Assembly (NCBI GenBank): GCA_030631415.1
Contig: DAOVLE010000278.1
Location: forward strand, 1-5,694
From: JAAEQG01 sp023133475
GTDB lineage: Bacteria > Planctomycetota > Phycisphaerae > UBA1845
Direction of reading: 5' to 3'
DNA length: 5,694 bases
The translations under genes were made by a program, and so were the position numbers. The notes under the pieces were generated by a model. It ran no database searches. It saw only the letters and a list, made by a program, of their open reading frames with translations, and was not told the origin of the DNA. Below are positions 1 through 5,592 of this stretch, one piece after another (the first letter of the stretch is position 1; each line of letters begins with the position of its first letter).

Positions 1-34
1 CGCGGTACTGATCGCGGTACTGATCGCGGTACTG
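1..34. repeat. 12-bp tandem repeat, about 2.8 units, cut by window edge
   Basis: The unit CGCGGTACTGAT occurs at 1-12 and 13-24 with a partial third unit at 25-34, all identical. It lies just beyond the 3' end of hutU, one base from its stop codon, and may continue to the left outside the window. It is non-coding with respect to hutU. No function can be assigned; it could be a simple tandem expansion or part of a longer repeat region. Confidence 0.85.
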
Positions 35-35
35 T

Positions 36-1700
36 CTACTGAGGGATTTTGACTCCTCGTTCTCCGGCGATCTGCTCAGCCTTTTCGTAACCGGCGTCGG
101 CGTGGCGGATGATGCCGGTGGCTGGGTCGGCGGTCAGGACCCGCTGGAGACGTCTGGCGGCTTCGGGTGTCCCGTCGGCTACGATCACCTGGCCGGCGTG
201 GAGAGAATATCCGATCCCTACACCGCCGCCATGATGAACCGACACCCAACTAGCCCCACAGGCGGTGTTGACCAGGGCGTTGAGAATAGGCCAATCCGCG
301 ATGGCATCGGACCCGTCCTTCATGCCCTCGGTCTCGCGGTTGGGCGAAGCCACCGAACCACAATCGAGATGGTCACGCCCGATGACGATCGGGGCGGATA
401 TCTCACCTTTGGCAACCAGATCGTTGAATATCAGGCCCATGCGAGCCCGCTCACCGTAAGCAAGCCAGCAAATCCGCGAAGGCAAACCCTGAAAAGCCAC
501 ACGCTCACCAGCCAACCGAATCCAACGACACAGGCTCTCCTTCTCGGGGAAGGTCTCCAGGATGGCCTGGTCGGTGCGGGCGATGTCCTTCGGATCGCCG
601 GACAAAGCCACCCACCGAAACGGGCCGGCCCCTTCACAGAACAAAGGCCTGATGTACTCGGGCACAAAACCCTTGATGTCAAAGGCTCGGTCCACGCCGG
701 CTTGCACCGCCTGACCGCGGATGTTGTTGCCGTAATCGAAGGTGACCGCCCCACGCTTCTTGAGTTCGAGCATCGAGGACACGTGCTCGCCCATCGTGCG
801 CATCGACTCTTTAATGTACTTGTCGGGATCGGTCTCCCGAAGGGCGAGGGCCTGGGCATAGCTCATGTTGTTGGGGACGTATCCGTTCAGGGCGTCGTGG
901 GCGGAGGTTTGGTCGGTCAGCAGGTCCGGCACGATATCGCGTTTGATCAGCTCAGCCAGCAGATCGGCGGCATTGCCCTGGACACCGATCGAAACCGCTT
1001 GCCCGGCGGATTTGGCTTCGAGGGCCCACTTGATGGCATTGTCCAGGTTGCTCGTAGCCCGGTTGAGATAGCGGGTCTCGATACGGCGTTGGATGCGGTT
1101 GGGATCAATTTCGGCGATCAGGCAGACCGCCTGGTTCATGGTGGCGGATAGCGGCTGGGCACCGCCCATCCCCCCCAAACCACCGGAGACCACCAGCTTG
1201 CCCTTCAGCGAACCGCCGAAATGGCGCTTGGCCGCCGCCGCGAAGGTCTCATACGTGCCTTGCAGAATGCCCTGGGTGCCGATGTAAATCCAACTGCCGG
1301 CGGTCATTTGGCCGTACATGGTCAGGCCCAGCCCTTCGAGCCGGCGGAACTCGTCCCAGGTTGCCCACTTGGGCACCAGCAGCGAGTTGGCAATCAGCAC
1401 CCGCGGGGCGTCGGGATGGGTCTTGATCACGCCAACCGCTCGCCCGGACTGCACCAGCAGCGTCTCGTCGTTATCGAGTTCCTTAAGGGCTGCGACGATA
1501 CGGTCGAAGTCCGCCCAACTGCGGGCGGCTTTTCCGCTACCGCCGTATACGATGAGTTCCTCGGGTTTCTCCGCCACCTCGGCGTCGAGGTTATTCATAA
1601 GCATGCGCATGGCGGCTTCTTGCATCCAGCCTTTGCAGGTCAGTGTTGTACCGCGTGGGGCACGGGTTGATCGTGGTTTGGTTTTGGTTGTGTTGCTCAT
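36..1700 (-). CDS. hutU: urocanate hydratase (urocanase)
   Basis: This cytoplasmic enzyme performs the second step of histidine degradation, hydrating urocanate to 4-imidazolone-5-propionate with tightly bound NAD+ acting as an electrophile. The 554-residue protein is full length for the family. The conserved N-terminal block (PRGTTLTCKGW...AAMRMLMNNLD) is at about residues 15-39. The glycine-rich NAD-binding stretch GGLGGMGGAQ is at 173-182. The urocanase signature FQGLPSRICW is at 403-412, with the catalytically important cysteine at 411. The C-terminal part has the conserved GRDHLDCGSVASPNRETEGM and VHHGGGVGIG blocks. The ATG at 1698-1700 is preceded by GGAGGA with a 9-nt spacer and overlaps the upstream HEPN gene's TGA as ATGA. 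No other hut gene (hutH, hutI, hutG) is in the window, though one could lie beyond the left edge. No truncation or frameshift is visible. Confidence 0.97.
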   Translation of the reverse strand: MSNTTKTKPRSTRAPRGTTLTCKGWMQEAAMRMLMNNLDAEVAEKPEELIVYGGSGKAARSWADFDRIVAALKELDNDETLLVQSGRAVGVIKTHPDAPRVLIANSLLVPKWATWDEFRRLEGLGLTMYGQMTAGSWIYIGTQGILQGTYETFAAAAKRHFGGSLKGKLVVSGGLGGMGGAQPLSATMNQAVCLIAEIDPNRIQRRIETRYLNRATSNLDNAIKWALEAKSAGQAVSIGVQGNAADLLAELIKRDIVPDLLTDQTSAHDALNGYVPNNMSYAQALALRETDPDKYIKESMRTMGEHVSSMLELKKRGAVTFDYGNNIRGQAVQAGVDRAFDIKGFVPEYIRPLFCEGAGPFRWVALSGDPKDIARTDQAILETFPEKESLCRWIRLAGERVAFQGLPSRICWLAYGERARMGLIFNDLVAKGEISAPIVIGRDHLDCGSVASPNRETEGMKDGSDAIADWPILNALVNTACGASWVSVHHGGGVGIGYSLHAGQVIVADGTPEAARRLQRVLTADPATGIIRHADAGYEKAEQIAGERGVKIPQ

Positions 1701-2197
1701 GTTTCGGGTTCCTCCGATAAGTCGGTGATTTTTTCGACATTGCTCAGGAATCGGCTGAAGCTCTCCGCCATCTCAGACGCCGCAGCCTCGAACGCATCCA
1801 GCACCAACTTGAGTTCAGCCCAACGCAATGGGACACCATAACTGTGCCGGAAGAAGTGACGGAATGAACGCAGTTTCTCCAGGTGCAAGCGCAGAGAAGG
1901 ATCGATTACGGGGGGGCGGATACCCGGCAAGTCCAAGGACATACGTTGCAGGAGTTGGGCGTGCCACCTGGCTGGATCGAGACGGTTCTCGAATGTGGTC
2001 GCGATTCGCCGCATGGCACTTTCCCATCCCGTGTAGATGCCGTGCAAGAGATAGGCGATGTAGGCGAGATCTTTCTGATCGGGTTCCGCCGGGAGGGTCG
2101 CCCGGGCCTCCACCAGCACCTCGGCCAACTGGCTGATTGTGGCAAGGTCTGCCTCAATTTCCTTTCGCAGCACGCGTAGGTCGTCAGGATTGGGCAT
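1697..2197 (-). CDS. HepT-like HEPN-domain ribonuclease toxin
   Basis: A small all-helical-looking protein of 166 residues from the chosen start. It carries RHFFRHSY at 113-120, an exact match to the RX4HXY catalytic motif of HEPN/HepT RNases (R113, H118, Y120). In characterised HepT/MntA systems the toxin cleaves RNA, and the partner nucleotidyltransferase silences it by adding AMP to the tyrosine of this motif; that tyrosine is present. The protein is longer than a minimal HepT (about 110-140 residues) and may belong to a HepT-like sister family. The open frame extends back to an ATG at 2230, but the ATG at 2197 has GGAGAA 7 nt upstream and leaves only 14 nt overlap with the nucleotidyltransferase gene, so it is preferred. 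Its TGA overlaps the hutU ATG. Toxin activity is inferred from motif and partner; whether it acts on tRNA, mRNA or another target cannot be seen. Confidence 0.8.
   Translation of the reverse strand: MPNPDDLRVLRKEIEADLATISQLAEVLVEARATLPAEPDQKDLAYIAYLLHGIYTGWESAMRRIATTFENRLDPARWHAQLLQRMSLDLPGIRPPVIDPSLRLHLEKLRSFRHFFRHSYGVPLRWAELKLVLDAFEAAASEMAESFSRFLSNVEKITDLSEEPET
1710..1715 (-). promoter_or_regulatory. ribosome binding site of hutU
   Basis: GGAGGA on the minus strand lies 9 nt before the hutU ATG, inside the last codons of the HEPN gene. It supports the ATG at 1700 and shows hutU can recruit ribosomes itself as well as by coupling through the ATGA overlap. Confidence 0.7.
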
Positions 2198-2540
2198 AGA
2201 GAAGTTCTCCATAGAACTCGACCAGCTCACGGAACTGCGGGGTGCTGTTCAGGTCTCGGACATCCACGGGGAATTCGGTCAAGGTTTCGAGGTTCTGACG
2301 AAGTTCGTCCCGTTCAAACAGGTTGAGCCCCTCGACGGCGATGTCGATGTCACTGCCGGGGTGGAACTTATTCTTGGCCAACGACCCGAACAGATACGCC
2401 CGCCGCACCCGTGCGTCGGCGCCGATGGCCTGGGCCAACCGCGGAAGCACACTGCGAGCCTGAGCCTGGGCTTCGGCGTTACGCCGAGCGAGCGCCGCAG
2501 TGTACTGCCGAACGCCGGATACATATGAGCTAAGGTCCAT
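2184..2540 (-). CDS. MntA-like minimal nucleotidyltransferase, antitoxin of the HEPN pair
   Basis: A 118-residue protein of the minimal nucleotidyltransferase (MNT, DNA polymerase beta-like) fold. The active-site signature begins at G52-S53 and continues to D64-I-D66, giving exactly GSX10DXD; D93 (in FPVDVRDL) is the likely third metal-binding aspartate. The first 45 residues are predicted helical and rich in alanine and glutamine. In the HepT/MntA family the MNT partner neutralises the HEPN RNase by AMPylating its motif tyrosine, and all catalytic residues needed are present here. It is the first gene of the minus-strand group, overlaps the HEPN gene, and starts at an ATG with only a weak purine stretch upstream. 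Antitoxin-first order is common in such pairs. It could instead be an orphan MNT with another target, but direct overlap with a HEPN gene makes the pair reading strong. Confidence 0.82.
   Translation of the reverse strand: MDLSSYVSGVRQYTAALARRNAEAQAQARSVLPRLAQAIGADARVRRAYLFGSLAKNKFHPGSDIDIAVEGLNLFERDELRQNLETLTEFPVDVRDLNSTPQFRELVEFYGELLYAQS
2205..2210 (-). promoter_or_regulatory. ribosome binding site of the HEPN gene
   Basis: GGAGAA on the minus strand, 7 nt before the ATG at 2197. The two in-frame ATGs further upstream (2212 and 2230) lack a comparable site, so this motif decides the start. It sits inside the 3' end of the nucleotidyltransferase gene. Confidence 0.6.
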
Positions 2541-2584
2541 GGCTTCTATCTTACCATTCTCGGCGGTTTGTGCACAGCGAAGAA

Positions 2585-2605
2585 GGCGGGTGGAACCCGC
2601 CCTAC
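2585..2605 (-). repeat. 21-bp palindromic repeat R1, copy 1 (between divergent genes)
   Basis: The minus strand reads GTAG followed by GGCGGGT-TCC-ACCCGCC, a perfect 7-bp stem with a 3-nt loop (stem arms 2585-2591 and 2595-2601). An identical 21-bp copy in the opposite orientation is at 5415-5435. It lies between the divergent mntA-like and panC starts, 45 nt from the former. It looks like a dispersed REP-type element. There is no T-run after the stem, so a canonical intrinsic terminator is not supported. Confidence 0.85.
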
Positions 2606-2693
2606 ACTTGCGGCGGGTGCCCTACCGGTTGCGTCGGGTGTGGTTCCGCTTATCCTTATGGGCCTACAGGCAAAGCTCGACAAGCGTTTCGAT

Positions 2694-2698
2694 GGGGA
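2694..2698 (+). promoter_or_regulatory. ribosome binding site supporting the panC GTG start
   Basis: GGGGA sits 6 nt before the GTG at 2705. The competing TTG at 2699 would abut the motif, and an upstream ATG at 2570 would place the palindromic repeat inside the coding sequence. The motif is modest but agrees with the homology-based start. Confidence 0.5.
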
Positions 2699-2704
2699 TT
2701 GACC

Positions 2705-3562
2705 GTGCGGACATATGAGACCATCGCTCAGCTTCGGCAAGCCTTAAACCCCGCCAGACGTGCGGGGCATCGCATCGGTTTTGTGCCAACCATGGGAGCG
2801 TTGCACGAAGGGCACTGGTCCTTGGTGAGCCAGGCCCGCCGGAGCTGCGATGAGGTGGTGGTCAGCATCTTCGTCAACCCCCTGCAATTTGGGCCTGGCG
2901 AAGATATGGGCTCCTATCCGCAGACGCTGGAACGGGATCTGGACGGCTGCGCCCGGCACGGTTGCGATCGGGTATTCACCCCATCGCCCCGGCAGATGTA
3001 TCCTGACCACACTTTAACGCGGGTGGCTGTGCGGCGATTGGGCGAGCCGCTCTGCGGTCAGGCTCGCAAAGGGCACTTCGAGGGCGTCGCCACCGTGGTG
3101 TGCAAGCTGTTTAACGTCGTCGGGCCGGACGCGGCGTTCTTCGGGGAAAAGGATTTCCAGCAACTGGTGATCATCCGGCGGATGGCCCACGATTTGAACA
3201 TGCCGGTGGAGATCGTCGGTTGCCCCACCGTGCGCGAGCCCGATGGTCTGGCAGTCTCCAGCCGCAACGTCCACCTCGACGCCGACCAGCGGTCACGGGC
3301 GACCTCGATCGCCGCCGCCCTGGGCGAAGCGGCAGAGTTCGCCAGCCATGGGCAACGCGAGGTGCCACAACTGATCGCCCACGTCCGCGAGCGCATCGCC
3401 CAAGCCGGCCCAGTGCAGATCGAGTACGTCGAGGTCGTCGATCCGGAGACGCTCGAAGCCTTGGAGGTGATCGACCAGCCGGCACGTATGTGTGTGGCAG
3501 CTAAATACGGGTCCGTGCGTTTGATTGATAACATGCCGCTGGACGTTGCCGGTGAGGCATAG
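2705..3562 (+). CDS. panC: pantothenate synthetase (pantoate-beta-alanine ligase)
   Basis: This enzyme joins pantoate and beta-alanine, using ATP through a pantoyl-adenylate intermediate, to make pantothenate for coenzyme A; it acts in the cytoplasm. The 285-residue protein from GTG 2705 is the usual length (E. coli PanC is 283). It shows the nucleotidyltransferase class I features in order: PTMGALHEGH at 28-37 with the HIGH-like HEGH at 34-37, SIFVNPLQF at 54-62, GHFEGVATVVCKLFN at 123-137, FGEKDFQQL at 146-154, and LAVSSRN at 182-188 (KMSKS-equivalent loop). The C-terminal half ends with the family's RLIDN motif. The open frame extends to 2570, but that extra segment translates the palindromic repeat and has no PanC counterpart, so GTG 2705 is preferred. 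panB and panD are not in the window. The gene is divergent from the toxin-antitoxin pair. Confidence 0.95.
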   Translation: MRTYETIAQLRQALNPARRAGHRIGFVPTMGALHEGHWSLVSQARRSCDEVVVSIFVNPLQFGPGEDMGSYPQTLERDLDGCARHGCDRVFTPSPRQMYPDHTLTRVAVRRLGEPLCGQARKGHFEGVATVVCKLFNVVGPDAAFFGEKDFQQLVIIRRMAHDLNMPVEIVGCPTVREPDGLAVSSRNVHLDADQRSRATSIAAALGEAAEFASHGQREVPQLIAHVRERIAQAGPVQIEYVEVVDPETLEALEVIDQPARMCVAAKYGSVRLIDNMPLDVAGEA

Positions 3563-3589
3563 TAGCATCACGGTTTGCGCGGAGGCGTA

Positions 3590-3625
3590 CCCAGGGTTCG
3601 CTTTGCTCACCCTGGGCTATATTCC
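3590..3625 (+). repeat. 36-bp repeat R2, copy 1 (between panC and lgt)
   Basis: It starts CCCAGGGTTCGC and ends GGGCTATATTCC. The arms CCCAGGGT (3590-3597) and ACCCTGGG (3609-3616) form a perfect 8-bp stem with an 11-nt loop. All 36 bases recur identically in inverted orientation at 5535-5570. It is followed three bases later by a C/G hairpin (3629-3643), and the downstream copy has the same two-part structure, so the two hairpins move or evolve together. It fills much of the 121-nt gap between panC and lgt. Confidence 0.9.
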
Positions 3626-3643
3626 GACGCCCCCTCCGGGGGC
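3622..3643 (-). repeat. C/G hairpin repeat R3, copy 1
   Basis: On the minus strand GCCCCC-GGA-GGGGGC (3629-3643) is followed by GTCGGAA. It is a perfect 6-bp stem with a 3-nt loop. It shares the pattern GCCCCC-NNN-GGGGGC then GNYGGAA with three further copies near the right end, and its tail GGAA overlaps the R2 element. No T-tract follows, so terminator function is uncertain. Confidence 0.8.
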
Positions 3644-3683
3644 TCTCGAAAGTGATATGACTCCTTCAGAGAAGAACTGATTC

Positions 3684-4919
3684 ATGCACCCAGAGTTGTT
3701 TACCATCCCCATCTTCAATCGGCCGGCGACGGGCTACGGGTTCATGCTCATGCTCGGCTTTCTCAGTGCCATCTGGATTGGGATGCGGCGGGCGGAACGT
3801 GTGAAAGCCAATCCCGACGTGATCCTGAATTGTGGCATTTTTGCGTTGTTCGGCGGGGTGGGTGGAGCGAGGATTTTCTACGTTGTCCACTATTGGGAGA
3901 CCATGTTCGCCTATCAGGACAACGTGCTCTGGTCGGCGCTCAATTGCACTTCGGGTGGGTTGGAATACCTTGGGGGGCTTATCGGGGCGATATCGGCGGT
4001 TGCGGTCTACGTCGTGTTGCACGGGCGTCTTTTTGCCCGTGGTGAACAGCGTTTGTCCTTGCGATTGTATCTGGACCTTCTCGCTCCAGTGGCGATGTGG
4101 GGGTTGGCATTCGGGCGCATGGGCTGCTTTTTGAACGGTTGTTGTTGGGGTGGGTTGTGCGTCGATGAGCACAATCACAAGGCGTTGCCCTGGGCGGTCA
4201 GCTTCCCCTACTCCAGCGGGCCTCACGAACGTCAGTGGGAAAACCGCCAGGTGACCGTGCCGGCGGAGTTGATCTGGGACGACCCCCGCGCGATCCAGGT
4301 GCCCATGCTGATCCCCCGCAAGGTGCTCGAGGCGACACCGGAATCCGAGCGAGTCCTCCGCGAGTACCAGGAAATCAACTCCCAATACCTGGCAGAGAAG
4401 GCCAAGGGGGCCAATAGCGAAGAGTTCAAGAAGCTCGAAGCACGCTGGAAACGCTTGCAAGCTCGCGCCGGGGAACTCAGTAAAAGGCTCAGGCCGCGGA
4501 TGACTGCCCAGCAGTATCCCTCACGTCAGGAACCTTCTCGACCGATTACTCTCAGTGAGTTGGAGCAACTGTCCAGGCAGTATCGTTCGTCGCCGGTGCA
4601 CCCGGCTCAGTTGTATGCTCTGGTCAACGCCCTGTTGCTTTATGGGGTGTTGGTGTTGATTTTCAACCGGCGGAAGCGTCACGGGGTGGTGCTAGGCTGG
4701 ATGCTGCTGCTCTATCCCATCGCCCGGTTTGTTCTCGAGTTGATTCGCGTGGATAATCCGTATGACACCGGTGGTATGACTATTTCGCAGGCTTTTGGGG
4801 TGGCAGTGTTCGTTTGTGGGCTGATATGGATGCTCGTGTTGTACAAGTTGCAGCCGCTCCGTTCCCCGTTTGCCCAGCCGTGGATACCGCCCGAAGAGGA
4901 ACCGGGGAAGCCCACCTGA
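3684..4919 (+). CDS. lgt: prolipoprotein diacylglyceryl transferase with an enlarged head region
   Basis: Lgt is an inner-membrane enzyme that transfers diacylglycerol from phosphatidylglycerol to the lipobox cysteine of prolipoproteins, the first step of lipoprotein maturation. Seven hydrophobic segments fit the family topology (about 15-34, 46-68, 92-113, 127-150, 308-327, 333-355, 367-387). Family motifs are YGFMLMLGF (18-26), GGLIGA (97-102), GRMGCFLNGCCWG (144-156), HPAQLY (306-311) and RFVLE (348-352), the last matching the R and E important in E. coli Lgt. At 411 residues it is far longer than the usual 260-300: residues about 176-302 form an insertion, with a K/E/R-rich probably coiled-coil part at about 218-272, just where E. 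coli has its periplasmic head loops. The signature has C148 and C153 where E. coli has N and E, and leucine 96 where E. coli has H103. I recall the GCF..GCC.G form from other phyla. The ATG has a purine-rich upstream stretch (AGAGAAGAA). A ptsN-like gene follows 43 nt later. Confidence 0.93.
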   Translation: MHPELFTIPIFNRPATGYGFMLMLGFLSAIWIGMRRAERVKANPDVILNCGIFALFGGVGGARIFYVVHYWETMFAYQDNVLWSALNCTSGGLEYLGGLIGAISAVAVYVVLHGRLFARGEQRLSLRLYLDLLAPVAMWGLAFGRMGCFLNGCCWGGLCVDEHNHKALPWAVSFPYSSGPHERQWENRQVTVPAELIWDDPRAIQVPMLIPRKVLEATPESERVLREYQEINSQYLAEKAKGANSEEFKKLEARWKRLQARAGELSKRLRPRMTAQQYPSRQEPSRPITLSELEQLSRQYRSSPVHPAQLYALVNALLLYGVLVLIFNRRKRHGVVLGWMLLLYPIARFVLELIRVDNPYDTGGMTISQAFGVAVFVCGLIWMLVLYKLQPLRSPFAQPWIPPEEEPGKPT

Positions 4920-4947
4920 CGATTACACTGCTGGATTGAACGCAATC

Positions 4948-4953
4948 GAGGGA
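4948..4953 (+). promoter_or_regulatory. ribosome binding site of the EIIA gene
   Basis: GAGGGA lies 9 nt before the ATG at 4963. An in-frame TTG at 4870 would overlap lgt by 50 nt and add 31 residues with no EIIA counterpart, so the ATG is preferred. Confidence 0.6.
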
Positions 4954-4962
4954 CTGGCTGAC

Positions 4963-5418
4963 ATGAAGCTTACTGATATTGTGGCTCCGGAGTGTATTCG
5001 GGTGCCGCTGCATTCCTCCACCAAAGAAGACGTGATTACGGAGTTGGTCGATCTGCTGGCAGAGCACGAGCGCATTTCTGACCGCGAGGAGGTGCTCAAG
5101 TCGGTGATGGACCGTGAGGCCACCCGTTCCACGGGTATCGGGCATGGGCTGGCGGTGCCGCACTGCAAAACCGCTGCCTGCGTGAAACTGGTGGCGGCGA
5201 TCGGCAAGCCCGCGAAACCGCTTGATTTCGAGAGCAAGGACGGGCAATCGGTGGACCTGGTGGTGCTGCTGATCAGCCCCCTGGACCAGACCGGCCCACA
5301 TATCCAGGCTTTGGCTCGCATCTCCCGCCTGATGCTGACTGAACACTGTCGGAACGATCTGGCCTGTGCTCAAAGCGGAGCAGATGTCATCCGCGTCATC
5401 ACCCAATTCGAGTCGTAG
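4963..5418 (+). CDS. ptsN: single-domain PTS EIIA, fructose/nitrogen-regulatory type
   Basis: A 151-residue protein covering one complete EIIA type-2 (PTS_EIIA_2) domain, about the length of E. coli PtsN (163). The motif TGIGHGLAVPHC at 57-68 matches the family's phosphorylation-site signature, with H67 as the phosphoacceptor; E. coli PtsN has TGIGNGIAIPHG at the same place. The second half shows DLVVLLISPLDQTGPHIQALARISRLM, as in PtsN (ADQTKTHLHTL). There is no EIIB, EIIC or HPr domain here, which favours a regulatory phosphocarrier over a sugar transporter component, but a partner encoded elsewhere cannot be excluded, so the ptsN label is provisional. The gene lies 43 nt after lgt on the same strand and probably shares its transcript. 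Its TAG stop is formed by the first bases of the palindromic repeat R1. Confidence 0.88.
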   Translation: MKLTDIVAPECIRVPLHSSTKEDVITELVDLLAEHERISDREEVLKSVMDREATRSTGIGHGLAVPHCKTAACVKLVAAIGKPAKPLDFESKDGQSVDLVVLLISPLDQTGPHIQALARISRLMLTEHCRNDLACAQSGADVIRVITQFES

Positions 5419-5435
5419 GGCGGGTTCCACCCGCC
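5415..5435 (+). repeat. 21-bp palindromic repeat R1, copy 2 (contains the ptsN stop codon)
   Basis: Identical to the copy at 2585-2605 but inverted: GTAG followed by GGCGGGT-TCC-ACCCGCC, a 7-bp perfect stem with TCC loop. Its TAG (5416-5418) is the stop codon of the EIIA gene. It may protect the 3' end of the transcript or pause transcription; no T-run is present. Confidence 0.85.
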
Positions 5436-5440
5436 GAATC

Positions 5441-5503
5441 GAGGCAAGAGGCAAGAGGCAAGAGGCAAGAGGTAAGAGGCAACAAGGCAACGAGGCAACG
5501 AGG
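5441..5503. repeat. GAGGCAA heptamer tandem array
   Basis: Six consecutive 7-nt units GAGGCAA run from 5441 to 5482 (the fifth is GAGGTAA). Two 8-nt derivatives follow, CAAGGCAA (5483-5490) and CGAGGCAA (5491-5498), and a partial CGAGG. The array is non-coding and lies directly after the R1 repeat. Seven-nucleotide units of this kind are prone to slippage and copy-number change. Confidence 0.9.
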
Positions 5504-5516
5504 TGTCTTCTTCCGA

Positions 5517-5538
5517 GCCCCCAACGGGGGCGGTGGAA
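5517..5538 (+). repeat. C/G hairpin repeat R3, copy 2
   Basis: GCCCCC-AAC-GGGGGC (5517-5531) followed by GGTGGAA. It runs straight into the second R2 copy, reproducing the arrangement seen between panC and lgt in reverse orientation. Confidence 0.8.
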
Positions 5539-5570
5539 TATAGCCCAGGGTGAGCAAAGCGAACCCTGGG
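5535..5570 (-). repeat. 36-bp repeat R2, copy 2 (inverted)
   Basis: Exact reverse complement of 3590-3625, beginning GGAATATAGCCC and ending GAACCCTGGG on the plus strand. With R3 copy 2 it forms a compound element of about 54 bp that matches the compound element upstream of lgt. The two copies bracket lgt and ptsN as inverted repeats. Confidence 0.9.
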
Positions 5571-5592
5571 GTAAGGCAACAACCTCAAACAA

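Noticed and set aside
102..1151. Long plus-strand open frame of 349 codons opposite hutU
   Set aside because: It is antisense to a full-length urocanase with all family motifs; its product has no recognisable domain and reflects GC-rich codon bias.
2629..2656. Possible sigma-70-like promoter for panC: TTGCGT, 16 nt, TATCCT
   Set aside because: Only 3 of 6 and 4 of 6 consensus matches in GC-rich DNA; too weak to annotate without a mapped start site.
3666..4460. Minus-strand open frame of 264 codons opposite lgt
   Set aside because: Antisense to the clear lgt reading frame, with no recognisable motif and no plausible start context.
5415..5435. Intrinsic terminator after ptsN
   Set aside because: The hairpin is strong but no T-rich tract follows, and the identical sequence also occurs upstream of genes at 2585-2605, so it is recorded as a repeat.
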